From assembly GCF_900105315.1 (NCBI RefSeq), contig NZ_LT629766.1, positions 3,472,001-3,536,000 on the forward strand: a stretch of 64,000 nucleotides of DNA, in the 5' to 3' direction. Below are positions 19,598-31,078 of this stretch, piece after piece. The notes under the pieces are model-generated. The model was not told where the DNA came from and ran no database searches. It saw only the letters and a program-made list of their open reading frames with translations. A program made the translations under genes and the position numbers. Within the stretch, counting starts at the first letter, position 1, and the number at the start of each line of letters is the position of its first letter. This DNA comes from Brevibacterium siliguriense. GTDB lineage: Bacteria > Actinomycetota > Actinomycetes > Actinomycetales > Brevibacteriaceae.

Positions 19598-21441
19598 CCT
19601 TCGTCCTCCTCAGGTGTCTGTGTCCGGTTGGTGTGGGCGCTCTTCGCCGCCGCGTCGAAGGTCTGGCGGGCGATGCGAGTACGTTCGGCATGTTCGGTGA
19701 AGAAGCGTTTGGCTCCGTCCGCGCTCTGGTGCTTCACGAGCGGGGTGATGGGTCCGGCGGTCGAATGCACGGCCACCGTGCCCAGGTTGAGCGTACGCAT
19801 CAGCGGTCCCTGATAATAGCGCAGGGACTGGACACGGACGTGCGGCACGAAGTCGACGCGGCGGTTGAGGGCTCCCAGGCGCAGCACGAGCATCGACTCG
19901 GTCAGCGCATAGGCGCGTCGCTTCCAGACGAGCGGATCGACCAGTCGCGACGATCGCGGCTGCGGGTGGAACAGCTCTTCGGCCGCGGCCGCATCCGGGT
20001 CGGCGGATTTCCTGTCGTACATCGCCGAGCGCACCAGGGTGTCGGCGCCGATGTCCTCGGGCAGCTGCGGGTCCGGCAGGGAGAGTCCGACCATGAGCAG
20101 GGCCTGGTCGATGTCGCCGACAGGCAGCAGCAGGTTCGATTCTGTCTTCCCGCCATCGCTGGCGATGTTGAATTGGGCCTCCCACCAGCCGGCCCACCGC
20201 CACAGCAGCGGCTGATGCAGGGCCACCGCCTGGATCCGGTCGAGCGGAATGACCTTGCGAGAGGTGGAGAAGAGTCCGTGGTTGACGGCGAGCCCGTTCT
20301 CGCCGAGGCGGACCACGAAGTTCGCGTTGTCGAGGTTCTTCCGGAGCGCGGAGAACGCCGCGAAGACGCCGGGCAGGACACCGACGAGGATCGGGATGAA
20401 TACCTCTTTGATTCCGAAGGCCAAGAGCACGATCGCCGTGATGATGACGACGATGACGACGGCTACGGACACCAGGGTCTCGGTCTTGAGCAGGGAGGAG
20501 ACGACGACCCGATGGACGGGCACCCGGATGATCTCTCCCTCGTCGCCCACCCGCGGTCTGAGATTGTACGGGGCAAGCAGATCGCCGAGGCTGGATTCGG
20601 CTTCACCGGAGGCTTCATCGGCGAGGGTGCCGAGCCGCTTGGTGAGCCGCACACCGAGGCTGTCCCCGCCTCGTTCGGGAACCGACAGATCGGTTCCGGT
20701 CTGCCCGCCGGTCCCCGAGGTGCCGCTGTCGGCCGGGCTGGCCTGCCCGTATGGCTCCGCCGCGAGATTTGCTGCCGCACTGTCGGCCGCCGCTCCGGAC
20801 CCGGTCGAACCGGACGGCGACGATCCGGTTCCGGGGACCCCGGGAGCCGCCTCGGTGCGGGTGTGTCCCTGCTTGCGGGAGCGGACGGCGGCCAGCAGTT
20901 CGTCGCGCAGCTCTTCGGCCCGCTTCTTCGACAGGTACTTCAGAGAGATGTTCGAGTCGGTGCCACCGGCGACGTCGAATACGAGTTCGGCCATTCCGAG
21001 CAAGCGCGGCAGCAGCTTCTGCTGCAGGTCGATGGACTGCACGCGGTCGAGTCGGGCCTTGCGCAGCTTCTTCGACAGCAGTCCGCGCCGATAGTAGATC
21101 GCCTCGGCGTCGACGCGGTAGCCCATGACTCGCCATGCCAGCCAGCTGAAGAGTGCGGTGAGCAGGAGGACGAGGACGATTCCGCCGACGACGGCGAGGA
21201 TCACCAGCGGATGAGCGCCCAGCCATTCGGCGAAGGTGAGGTTGACGGAGCGGCCGGAGGCGAGGTCTTCTACGGCGCTCTGGAAGAAGTTCTGCAGACC
21301 GTAGGCCGCAGCGATGAAGATACCGACGAGGACGCCGAGGCTCTCGAGAATCGGCGTCAGCGGATGGACGCGGTGCCAGACCTCCGGTGCGGCCGCCTCG
21401 GTGGTGGAGTTGTCGGGCGAGGGTTCGTCGCTCATGGTCAC
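19594..21441 (-). CDS. Membrane protein with repeated bacterial PH domains (YdbT-like)
   Basis: A 615-residue membrane protein. Hydrophobic segments near residues 30-50 and 78-100 precede a bPH2 module (YRVDAEAIYYRRGLLSKKLRKARLDRVQSIDLQQ). A Gly/Ser/Thr-rich linker and a second membrane pair (about residues 320-365) precede further bPH2 modules (VVRLGENGLAVNHGLFSTSRKVIPLDRIQAV; RVDFVPHVRVQSLRYYQGPL). Family role is uncertain, possibly envelope stress or lipid binding. A GTG start at 21441 gives a 4-nt overlap with the upstream gene; ATG 21435 is the alternative. Confidence 0.85.
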   Translation of the reverse strand: MTMSDEPSPDNSTTEAAAPEVWHRVHPLTPILESLGVLVGIFIAAAYGLQNFFQSAVEDLASGRSVNLTFAEWLGAHPLVILAVVGGIVLVLLLTALFSWLAWRVMGYRVDAEAIYYRRGLLSKKLRKARLDRVQSIDLQQKLLPRLLGMAELVFDVAGGTDSNISLKYLSKKRAEELRDELLAAVRSRKQGHTRTEAAPGVPGTGSSPSGSTGSGAAADSAAANLAAEPYGQASPADSGTSGTGGQTGTDLSVPERGGDSLGVRLTKRLGTLADEASGEAESSLGDLLAPYNLRPRVGDEGEIIRVPVHRVVVSSLLKTETLVSVAVVIVVIITAIVLLAFGIKEVFIPILVGVLPGVFAAFSALRKNLDNANFVVRLGENGLAVNHGLFSTSRKVIPLDRIQAVALHQPLLWRWAGWWEAQFNIASDGGKTESNLLLPVGDIDQALLMVGLSLPDPQLPEDIGADTLVRSAMYDRKSADPDAAAAEELFHPQPRSSRLVDPLVWKRRAYALTESMLVLRLGALNRRVDFVPHVRVQSLRYYQGPLMRTLNLGTVAVHSTAGPITPLVKHQSADGAKRFFTEHAERTRIARQTFDAAAKSAHTNRTQTPEEDEG

Positions 21442-21938
21442 AGTCCGGCGAGATTGGCCTGGCCGAGTCCGGCGAGACTGTCGCGCAGGCGGTCGGCTTC
21501 GGCACGTGGCAGACCGGGGATCGTCGCGTCGGTCGCGGCGGAGGCGGTGTGGAGTTTGACGGTGGCCAGGCCGAACATCCGGTCGATGGGGCCGGCATCG
21601 ACGTCGACGAACTGGAGTCGGCCGTAGGGTACGACGGTCGCGCGGTGGAACATGATGCCGCGGCGGACGAGCAGGTCGTCCTCACGTTCGGCATAGCCGA
21701 TGGCGCGAGCCTGGCGGAGGATGATGATTGTCGAGATGATGCCGTAGGCGAGGACGGCGATCCAGATCACGTGCAGCCAGGGCGCCTCGGAGGTGAAGAT
21801 GATCGCAAAGACCAGGGCTGCGATGAGCAGTGGAACGAGCAGCGTCAGTGAGGCCAGGACCTCCTTCAGCCCGTATTTCGGGCTGACGCGGTTGAAGGGC
21901 ACATCGGCTCCGATGGAGAAGGAGAGGTCGCGGTTCAT
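21438..21938 (-). CDS. PH domain-containing membrane protein (YdbS-like)
   Basis: A 166-residue partner of the larger PH-domain protein. Two membrane segments (about residues 28-50 and 54-74) are followed by a bPH2 domain: YAEREDDLLVRRGIMFHRATVVPYGRLQFVDVDAGPIDRMFGLATVKLHTAS. YdbS/YdbT-like pairs are commonly adjacent and thought to act together at the membrane. It overlaps DUF3180 upstream by 4 nt and the larger PH gene downstream by 4 nt. Confidence 0.88.
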   Translation of the reverse strand: MNRDLSFSIGADVPFNRVSPKYGLKEVLASLTLLVPLLIAALVFAIIFTSEAPWLHVIWIAVLAYGIISTIIILRQARAIGYAEREDDLLVRRGIMFHRATVVPYGRLQFVDVDAGPIDRMFGLATVKLHTASAATDATIPGLPRAEADRLRDSLAGLGQANLAGL

Positions 21939-22396
21939 GCTGTTTCAGCTCCCGGCGGGTCTTGGGGTGGGATCTCGCAGAATCCCTCGACGATCATGCC
22001 GACGATCATGAGCACGGCGGCAGAGACCATTGCGACAAGCATACCTGCGGCGATATCGTTGCGGATCCCCGGCGACGACAGGAAGTAGTACCCGGCGTTG
22101 CCGAGGTACCAGCCGGAGAGCCCGGATCCGGTCAGGGCACTGGCCTTGGCCATGATCGCGACCCTCGCTGCTTGGAGCGGGTCGATCTCCTTCGTCCTGT
22201 CCCCGTCGTTCCATTTCTTGATGGGCCAACCGAGCAGCAGAAGGATGGCGGAGAGGATGAGCATGCCGATGACGGCGAACCATGGCAGGCCGGGCAGCGA
22301 GAATCCTTGGCTTTCGAGCACAACGTCGACCACGATCGCGAGAACCGTGCCGATGACGGCCCAGACGGCGAGGGTGGAAGAGGAGGTTCTCTGCAT
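21935..22396 (-). CDS. DUF3180 membrane protein
   Basis: A 153-residue integral membrane protein with about four hydrophobic segments (LAVWAVIGTVLAIVVDVV; WFAVIGMLILSAILLLLGW; around GLSGWYLGNAGYYFLS; and AAGMLVAMVSAAVLMIVGMI). The conserved DUF3180 core DPLQAARVAIMAKASALTGSGLSGWYLG matches the actinobacterial family found after folK. Function unknown. The start was placed at MQRTSSS (22396), 28 nt after folBK; a longer extension would overlap folBK. Confidence 0.85.
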   Translation of the reverse strand: MQRTSSSTLAVWAVIGTVLAIVVDVVLESQGFSLPGLPWFAVIGMLILSAILLLLGWPIKKWNDGDRTKEIDPLQAARVAIMAKASALTGSGLSGWYLGNAGYYFLSSPGIRNDIAAGMLVAMVSAAVLMIVGMIVEGFCEIPPQDPPGAETA

Positions 22397-22424
22397 GCTT
22401 CCCAGTCTCTCAGATCGCGGGCGG

Positions 22425-23321
22425 TTATCCAGAGGTGATCCGGTCGATGTCCTGGTTGTCGAGTTCGGCCAGAACCGCGCTGATGGGGCGGCGTCCCTGT
22501 GGGGTGTCGATGAGTGTGTCTCCGACGAGTTCGGCCCAAGGCGCGAGGACGAAGGCGCGTTCGTGGGCACGTGGGTGCGGCAGGGTCAGTCGCTGGGTCT
22601 GGCTGCGCAGCTCTGCATCCTCGGCTCCGAAGCGGATGAGGTCGATGTCGAGGGTCCGCGGTCCCCATCGGAGTTCGCGCGTGCGTCCGCAGGCGACTTC
22701 GATTCCCTGTGCCACCGAGAGCAGTTCGAATGCCGGCAGCGTGGTGGTCACAAGCACTCCGAGGTTGAGGAAGTCGTCCTGTTCGACTCCGCCCCAGGGA
22801 GCGGTGCGGAAGAGTGAGGACCGGCCGGTGACGGTGATGTCCGGGTGCCGGTCGAGTGCGGCGACCGCTTGATCGAGGGTGTCCGCGGCATCGCCGAGGT
22901 TCGCCCCGAGGTTGAGATACGCTTCGGTCTCCCCGCTGGCCGCGGCGACACTGCGGCAGCGTTCGACGCGGATGCGCACATCGTCGAAGGTCCGTTGGAT
23001 CGGTGCCGAGGGTTTGTGGACGACGACTTCGACGTGTTCGCACAGGCTCAGGCAGTGGTCGGCGATGCGTTCGGCCAAGGTTTCGATGAGGTCGAAGGTG
23101 TTGTTCTCGACGATTCCGGCGACGGCTTCGGCGAGTTCACCGTAGTGGATCGTCTCGGCGAGGTCGTCGGTGGCTGCTGCGCGTTCGACCGAGGTGTGCA
23201 GGGTGACGTCGATGACGAAGTCCTGACCCTCACGCTTCTCGAAGTCGAAGACGCCGTGGTTGCCGCGCACCGTGAGTCCGCGCAGTTCGATGCGGTCGGG
23301 GGCCGCCTCGGTGCCGGTCAT
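22425..23321 (-). CDS. folBK: Fused dihydroneopterin aldolase / HPPK (FolB-FolK)
   Basis: Two consecutive folate steps in one 298-residue chain. Residues 1-125 form FolB (LTVRGNHGVFDFEKREGQDFVIDV, ending KPSAPI). Residues ~130-298 form 6-hydroxymethyl-dihydropterin pyrophosphokinase: YLNLGANLGDAADTL, RSSLFRTAPWGGVEQDDFLN, the metal/ATP motif GPRTLDIDLI, and LPHPRAHERAFVLAPW. In mycobacteria these are separate adjacent genes. Its start overlaps folP by 4 nt. Confidence 0.93.
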   Translation of the reverse strand: MTGTEAAPDRIELRGLTVRGNHGVFDFEKREGQDFVIDVTLHTSVERAAATDDLAETIHYGELAEAVAGIVENNTFDLIETLAERIADHCLSLCEHVEVVVHKPSAPIQRTFDDVRIRVERCRSVAAASGETEAYLNLGANLGDAADTLDQAVAALDRHPDITVTGRSSLFRTAPWGGVEQDDFLNLGVLVTTTLPAFELLSVAQGIEVACGRTRELRWGPRTLDIDLIRFGAEDAELRSQTQRLTLPHPRAHERAFVLAPWAELVGDTLIDTPQGRRPISAVLAELDNQDIDRITSG

Positions 23322-24193
23322 CGCCCGGCTCCCTCGGTGTCCGAATCAGCTGCGGGGTTCGCTTCGGCGGAGTGGTCCCTGACCGCGGCGATGACCTTGC
23401 AGGCGACCGCGGAGGTGGCCGGATCGTGGACGCGGACCGCCCAGGCACCGGCCTGTGCGGAGATCGCGGAGATCGTGGCCGTGGCCTGGTCCTTCGCCGC
23501 CTGTTCGGCTTGCTTCGGGTCGTCGGGGCTGAGCAGGGATGCGATGAAGCGCTTCCGGCTGGCCGCGACGAGGAGCCGGTGGTCGAGAGCGGAGAATTCG
23601 TCGAGGGCACCCAGCAGCTGCCAGTTGTGTTCGGCGTTCTTCGAGAATCCGAGACCGGGGTCGACGATGATGTTCGCAGGTTCGACGCCCACGGCGATCG
23701 CTTCGTCGATGCGGGTGCGCAGCTCGGCGATCACCTCGGCGACGACATCGTCGTAGTGGAAGGTCGCCGAGGCCTGATCGAGGTAGCCGCGCCAGTGCAT
23801 GAGCACGATGGGGGCTCCGGATTCGGCGGCGACGCTGAGCATGGTGGGATCCGACTGCCCGGCGGAGACGTCGTTGATGATGTGGGCCCCGACAGCCAGG
23901 GATTCCGCGGCGACGCGGGCACGCATCGTGTCGACACTGATGACGGCTCCGGCCGCGGCGAGCTCCCGGACAACCGGAATGACTCGGCGCAGTTCTTCGG
24001 CCTCGTCGACGCGGGCCGATCCCGGACGCGTCGACTCGCCGCCGACATCGATGATGTCGGCGCCATTGGCCATGAGTTCGAGTCCGTGGGCGACGGCCCG
24101 GTCGTGGTCGAACCACAGTCCGCCGTCGGAGAAGGAGTCCGGGGTGACGTTGAGGACACCCATGATCTGCGTCTTCACTGCTGAATCGTTCAT
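23318..24193 (-). CDS. folP: Dihydropteroate synthase
   Basis: Condenses p-aminobenzoate with hydroxymethyl-dihydropterin pyrophosphate; the sulfonamide target. The TIM-barrel signatures are all present: MGVLNVTPDSFSDGG, ADIIDVGGESTRPGS, ISVDTMRA, INDVSAG, DPGLGFSKNAEHN, and the pABA-loop-side SRKRFIASLL, with a final VRVHDPA. About 291 residues from ATG 24193; an in-frame GTG lies one codon upstream. No strong ribosome-binding site; 24 nt after folE. Confidence 0.95.
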   Translation of the reverse strand: MNDSAVKTQIMGVLNVTPDSFSDGGLWFDHDRAVAHGLELMANGADIIDVGGESTRPGSARVDEAEELRRVIPVVRELAAAGAVISVDTMRARVAAESLAVGAHIINDVSAGQSDPTMLSVAAESGAPIVLMHWRGYLDQASATFHYDDVVAEVIAELRTRIDEAIAVGVEPANIIVDPGLGFSKNAEHNWQLLGALDEFSALDHRLLVAASRKRFIASLLSPDDPKQAEQAAKDQATATISAISAQAGAWAVRVHDPATSAVACKVIAAVRDHSAEANPAADSDTEGAGR

Positions 24194-24217
24194 CACTGCG
24201 GGATCCGTGTTCTGGTC

Positions 24218-24840
24218 TCAGCGGCCGAGGATGAGACTCATCGCTTCTGCCCGGGAGGCGCTTTCGCGCAGCTGCCCGCGCACGGCCGAGGTGATCGTCG
24301 AGGCTCCGGGTTTGCGGACGCCGCGCATGGTCATGCACAGGTGTTCGGCTTCTACGACGACGATGACGCCCTGCGGGTCGAGATGGTCGACGAGCGCATC
24401 GGCGATCTGCGCGGTCAGGCGTTCCTGCACCTGCGGGCGACGAGCATAGATCTCGACGAGGCGGGCCAGTTTCGACAACCCTGTGATCTTGCCGTTCTTG
24501 CTCGGGATGTAGCCGATGTGGGCGACGCCGTGGAACGGCACGAGGTGGTGCTCGCAGGTGGAGTACAGGTCGATGTCGCGGACGAGGACGAGTTCCTCGT
24601 GGCTGATGTCGAAGGTGACGCCGAGGACTTCCGCCGGGTCGCGGTGGAGACCGGCGAAGATCTCCTCATAGGCCCTGGCCACTCGGTCCGGAGTCTCGAG
24701 CAGACCTTCCCGGTCGGGGTCTTCACCCACGGCGATGAGGATCTCACGCACCGCGGCGGCGATGCGGGCCTGGTCGACCTTGTTCTCGTGCCCTGAGGGA
24801 GCGGGGCCGAGACCGGCGGAGACCTCTTCGATATCGGCCA

Positions 24841-24841
<1 letters not shown>
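24218..24841 (-). CDS. folE: GTP cyclohydrolase I
   Basis: Converts GTP to 7,8-dihydroneopterin triphosphate, the first folate step. The 207-residue protein has the zinc-site residues in [13 protein letters not shown] and [11 protein letters not shown], the signature [22 protein letters not shown], and an N-terminal helical arm ([28 protein letters not shown]). Its ATG shares a base with the ftsH stop (TGATG), so folE, folP and folBK are coupled behind ftsH. Confidence 0.97.
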
Positions 24842-27027
<2,186 letters not shown>

Positions 27028-27207
27028 AAGTCCTCTCAGGAAAAAGATGTGGGCAACCGTTTCAGAGTACCGAGGCTGCCTGGGAACATCCCCCACAGCC
27101 TAGTACTTCGCACCCCTATAGCCCGAATGCGTGCAGAATCTATTCCGTCACAGGCCCCGGACCCGGACCGGGTTCGCCGTGGGCGTAAAAGAGTGGTGCA
27201 GGCAGGC

Positions 27208-27759
27208 TCAGCTGTAGACGTGCTGAGCCAGAGTCGCGACGAACGGCACGTTGCGGTACTTCTCCGCATAGTCCAGGCCGTAGCCGATGACGAATTCGTT
27301 GGGCACATCGAAGCCGACGTACTTGACGTCGATGTCGACCTTGACGGCTTCGGGCTTGCGCAGCATGGTGCAGATCTCGACGGTGGCCGCCCCGCGAGTG
27401 CGCAGGTTCTGGACCAGCCAGGACAGGGTGAGACCGGAGTCGATGATGTCTTCGACGATGAGGACGTGACGGTCGGTGAGGTCCGTGTCGAGGTCCTTGA
27501 GGATCCGCACGACGCCGGAGGACTTCGTGCCCGATCCGTAGGAGGACACAGCCATCCAGTCCATCGTCACCGGTGAGTGCAGGGCACGGGCGAGGTCGGC
27601 CATGACCATGACGGCGCCCTTGAGGACGCCGACGAGCAGGATGTCCTTGCCCTTGTAGTCTTCATCGATGGCGGCGGCCAGTTCAACGAGTCGTGCGGCT
27701 ATCTGCTCTTCCGAGACGAGTACTTTTTCGATGTCATTGCCGAGATCGTTGATGTCCAC
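27208..27759 (-). CDS. hpt: Hypoxanthine-guanine phosphoribosyltransferase
   Basis: Purine salvage: transfers phosphoribose from PRPP to hypoxanthine or guanine. The 183-residue enzyme has the PRPP-binding motif VLIVEDIIDSGLTL, the conserved VGVLKGAVMVMADL, and the flexible-loop VSSYGSG, ending with YVGFDVPNEFVIGYGLDYAEKYRN. The start is GTG at 27757-27759 with AGGAG about 10 nt upstream. tilS normally precedes hpt; here an MFS gene and a pseudogene intervene. Confidence 0.95.
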   Translation of the reverse strand: MDINDLGNDIEKVLVSEEQIAARLVELAAAIDEDYKGKDILLVGVLKGAVMVMADLARALHSPVTMDWMAVSSYGSGTKSSGVVRILKDLDTDLTDRHVLIVEDIIDSGLTLSWLVQNLRTRGAATVEICTMLRKPEAVKVDIDVKYVGFDVPNEFVIGYGLDYAEKYRNVPFVATLAQHVYS

Positions 27760-27806
27760 GAGTGTCGATTCTCCTCAGAAGCGGGTCCTTGAGATTCCAT
27801 TATGGG

Positions 27807-29078
27807 TCACTTTGCCTCACCGGTGCCACTGTGCCCGGAAGTCGGTGCCAGTTCGTCGTCGACAGTCCCCGGACCGGCCGACAGCCAGCCGGTGATCGCC
27901 ATGAGCGCGGAGATGATGACCATGAACCACAGCGGCACCTGCCAACCGCCGCTGATGCCGAGCAGTCCGCCCACGGCCAGCGGGCACAGTGCGGCGAGCA
28001 CATAGCCCGACGACTGGACGAAAGCTGAGGTCGAGGCCGTGACGGAGACCTCGCGAGTCCGAGAGGTGATCAGCGCCAGCGCGGCGGGGAAGGCGAATCC
28101 GCCGTAGCCGAGGAAGACCGCCCACAGCCAGGGGACGGTGGCCGGGCTGAGCAGCAGTCCCGTGTAGCCTGCGACGGCGCTGGCCCCGAAGGAGACGAGG
28201 AAGGCGCGCGGGGCGATGCCCCGCACGATGATCTGCGGGGCGAGGAATCCACCGGGCAGTCCGCCGAAGGTCACGATCGTGAGCATGATTCCGGCGAGGA
28301 AGGGGTCGAGTCCGGCGTCGCGGTAGATCTGGGGCAGCCACCCGAACTGAACATACGCGTTGGCCGATTGGAGACCGAAGAAGATCGCCATGTACCGCGC
28401 CTTGGGTGAGGTGAAGACCCCTCGCCGAGGCGGCGATTCGGACCGTTCGCCGCCGGGTTCCGTCGCCTGTCCGGACAGGACGGGCACGGACTTCAGGCTC
28501 CGCAGCACCGACCAGGTGATGAGCGCGGAGAAGGGCAGGATCATCCAGAAGCCGAGGCCGACGCGCCACCCGCCGAACTGTTCTGCCAAGGGCGCGGTGA
28601 ACAGCGAGGGCAGCATCGAACCGAGTCCCAGCGAAACGGTGAACGTCGTCGCACCCAGGGTGGGCCGGTGCGGGAACCGGGACTTGACGTAGACGGGCAG
28701 AATGACGTTGCCGATCGACATTCCGGCCAGGGCGAGGACCGTGAGCAGGGCGAAGGCCACCCATTCGGTGACGACCGCGCGCAGACCGACGCCTGCGACG
28801 ATGAAGGCGGCACTCATGGCCAGAGCGAAGAACAGACCGAGCCGCTTGAGCAGGGGTACGGCGATGATGCCGCAGATGGCGAACACGAGTCCCGGCAGGG
28901 CCGTGAGCAGACCGGTCTGCCATTCGGCCAGGGAGAATCCGTCTTTGACCTCGGAGAGCACGGGCCCCAGGGAGGAGGCGGCCGGGCGCAGTGAGGCGGC
29001 GATGAGGACGAGGCAGGCCAGGGCCAGAACGTCGAGGCCGCGGGAGCGTCGGAACCCCTGCTCGGGCGAAGTTGTCAT
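27807..29078 (-). CDS. MFS transporter, CynX/NimT family
   Basis: A 423-residue permease with about 12 hydrophobic segments. The opening LLTALPGLVFAICGI and the central WLPQIYRDAGLDPFLAGIMLTIVTFGGLPGGFLAPQ are typical of CynX/NimT (cyanate or 2-nitroimidazole) transporters. The true substrate is unknown. It interrupts the otherwise conserved tilS-hpt order and is divergent from an amidohydrolase pseudogene, with a GntR-type palindrome between them. It may be the surviving half of an uptake-plus-hydrolase module. Confidence 0.85.
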   Translation of the reverse strand: MTTSPEQGFRRSRGLDVLALACLVLIAASLRPAASSLGPVLSEVKDGFSLAEWQTGLLTALPGLVFAICGIIAVPLLKRLGLFFALAMSAAFIVAGVGLRAVVTEWVAFALLTVLALAGMSIGNVILPVYVKSRFPHRPTLGATTFTVSLGLGSMLPSLFTAPLAEQFGGWRVGLGFWMILPFSALITWSVLRSLKSVPVLSGQATEPGGERSESPPRRGVFTSPKARYMAIFFGLQSANAYVQFGWLPQIYRDAGLDPFLAGIMLTIVTFGGLPGGFLAPQIIVRGIAPRAFLVSFGASAVAGYTGLLLSPATVPWLWAVFLGYGGFAFPAALALITSRTREVSVTASTSAFVQSSGYVLAALCPLAVGGLLGISGGWQVPLWFMVIISALMAITGWLSAGPGTVDDELAPTSGHSGTGEAK

Positions 29079-29159
29079 AGCCTCATCCTTTCAGACAGCT
29101 GTGGTCGTCATGCATGCGGGCCGCAGCTCTTCCGGGCGCGCGATCGGGCACAATTGCCA

Positions 29160-29171
29160 ATGGTATACCAT
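29160..29171. promoter_or_regulatory. Candidate GntR-family operator ATGGTATACCAT
   Basis: A perfect 12-bp palindrome with the TGGTATACCA core typical of GntR-family regulators. It lies in the 115-bp gap between the divergent MFS gene (start 29078) and the amidohydrolase pseudogene (start 29194). No regulator gene is present nearby, so the site may be a relic or may respond to a distant regulator. Confidence 0.55.
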
Positions 29172-29193
29172 CCTACGGTCGCAGGCTGAGCCC

Positions 29194-30052
29194 ATGATCG
29201 GTGTGAAGAATGTGCGCCTGTTCCCGCGCACCCCCGATGCTCCCGCCGTCGACGTCAAGAGCACCGAGGGGCGGTTCTCTCGCATCTCCCCCGCCGAGGA
29301 TGCCGCCACGGGACCTCGACACCGAGGTCCGGGACATCGCCGACCGGGGTCGAGGTCATCGACGGTGCGGGACGGATCCCGCAGGCGGGAATCATCAGGG
29401 AACACGGTGTCCGCGAGCTGCTCGTTGCGGCCGAGGCATCGACATCCACCTTCCAAGAGGCGGGCACCGCGGGACTGTTCTCGCTCGAGGAGATCGCGGC
29501 CCGCACCAGAGCTGCGGGCATAGCCGGACAGGTCACGGTCTCCCATGTTTTCGCCCTCAATACGAACCTGGAACCCGAGGTCGTCCGGATCCTCGATGCC
29601 CTCGCCGAGGCGGGGGTGGCACTGACGACGGTCGCTCCGGCCAAGGGTGCGCCGCCGTAGGCGCTCATCCGTGAGCGCCGCTTGGCTCTGGGATTTGGCG
29701 AGGACGGGCAGAGGGATTATTGGAGCCCGTACGGTGACGGTGATCTGCTGCATCGGACCTGGCAGCTGGCGTTCACGAACGGCTTTCGTGCCGACGCGGA
29801 TATCGAAGGCTGACTCTACATCGCCTCCCGCGGAGGTGCTCAGGTCATGGCCGGGCCAGTCCCGATGGCGCGATGCCTGCCGACGATGCGAAGTTCGGTC
29901 TGGGTGTGGGTGCTCCCGCCGAATCTGTGCTCATCACAGCCGATACCGTCACTTCGGCGATCATGGACTGCCCGCAGGATCGGGACGTGTTCAAGGCGGG
30001 CCGACTCATCGTCTCCGGTGGCGAGCTGGCAGGCGGTGCTCGGCTGAGCTGA
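29194..30052 (+). pseudogene. Decayed amidohydrolase (cytosine-deaminase-like)
   Basis: Three plus-strand frames give consecutive pieces of one amidohydrolase. From ATG 29194: MIGVKNVRLFPRTPDAPAVDV. In a second frame: TGVEVIDGAGRIP, GQVTVSHVFALNTNLEPEVV and LAEAGVALTTVAP, then TAG at 29658, followed by LGFGEDGQRDYWSPYGDGDLL and WQLAFTNGFRAD, then TGA at 29811. In a third: AKFGLGVGAPAESVLITADTV, ending at 30052. The metal-site region after the first strand is deleted and only ~860 of an expected ~1,300 bp remain. The order matches cytosine-deaminase-type enzymes. Confidence 0.8.
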
Positions 30053-30055
30053 GGC

Positions 30056-31078
30056 TCAGCGAGCCTTCGCCGCGAGCTGGAACACAGCCTGGCCATTCGA
30101 GACGACGACTTCCGTGTCCCCAGGCAGGGACAGGCGGCCCCGCCTGCCGTCGCGGATGAGGGCGCAGAGTTCGGCGACCCGCACCGCACCGAGGTTCTGT
30201 CCGGGCACGCCGAGTGAGATCACCCAGTCGCGCACGACTCGGCTGAGCACGGCATCGTCGAGTGCTGTGAAGTCCTCAACCGGCACCGAGGCGGTCCCCC
30301 GGATGTGCTGACTGGCCGCCTCGGCGCGGGTATCGATGAAATCGGCGTCGGCCCGGCACAGGTCGGCGGTGCGGGCGAGGTTCGCGGTGATCGGCTGACC
30401 GAGTTCGGTTTCGAGTCCGGCCAGCAGCTGCCGGGCACGGACCCGGCTGAATGCGGTGTCGTCGTTCATCGGGTCGTGCCAGATCTCGATGCCCTGGGCC
30501 CTGCACGAGGCTTCGGTCTGGTCACGGTCGAGGCCGAGAAGGGGGCGCATGAGGTGTCCGGAGGTCGGGCTCATCCCGGCCAGGGACCGGGTGCCAGACC
30601 CGCGCATGAGGCCGAGCAGAACGGTCTCGGCTTGGTCGCTGCGGGTGTGGGCGGTGAGGATCCAGTCGGCTCCGGCCGCTGCCCGTGCGGTTTCGAGGAC
30701 GGCATAGCGGGCGGTGCGGGCGGCGGCTTCGAGCCCTTCGTCGCCGGCGTCGATGCGCACCGTCGCCACTTCGGCGGGCATACCCCATGATTCAGCGGTG
30801 GCGGCGACCCGGTCGGCCACCTCGGCGGTGACGGTTTGGAGTCCGTGGTCGACGGTGACGGCACGGGCACGGATCTCGCCGCGTCGGTGGAGGAATGCGG
30901 TCGCGTGGAGCAGCGCCATCGAATCCGCTCCCCCGGACACCGCGACGATGAGGCCTGGTTCTGAACGCCCTGCAGCCTTCAGTGCCGCCCGGACGGCGCC
31001 GCGGATGGCTCCGCTGGCTGGGTCGAGGGTCGGTCGCCTCGGCGAGGAGCCGGCAGACGAACGCTCAGCCGTGGACAC
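30056..31078 (-). CDS. tilS: tRNA(Ile)-lysidine synthase
   Basis: Modifies C34 of tRNA-Ile(CAU) to lysidine, essential for AUA decoding. The 340-residue protein has the N-type PP-loop VAVSGGADSMALLH, VTVDHGLQ and TAHTRSDQAETVLLGLMRGSGTRSLAGM, all TilS hallmarks. A GTG start at 31078 is chosen; it overlaps the upstream protease gene by 14 nt, and a longer frame would run antisense-like through that gene. Its stop lies 3 nt beyond the end of the convergent amidohydrolase pseudogene. Confidence 0.93.
   Translation of the reverse strand: MSTAERSSAGSSPRRPTLDPASGAIRGAVRAALKAAGRSEPGLIVAVSGGADSMALLHATAFLHRRGEIRARAVTVDHGLQTVTAEVADRVAATAESWGMPAEVATVRIDAGDEGLEAAARTARYAVLETARAAAGADWILTAHTRSDQAETVLLGLMRGSGTRSLAGMSPTSGHLMRPLLGLDRDQTEASCRAQGIEIWHDPMNDDTAFSRVRARQLLAGLETELGQPITANLARTADLCRADADFIDTRAEAASQHIRGTASVPVEDFTALDDAVLSRVVRDWVISLGVPGQNLGAVRVAELCALIRDGRRGRLSLPGDTEVVVSNGQAVFQLAAKAR

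Noticed and set aside
19579-21627. A 682-codon frame opposite the PH-domain genes
   Set aside because: Antisense shadow of a coding region; composition is Arg/Gly-rich and no family is recognised.
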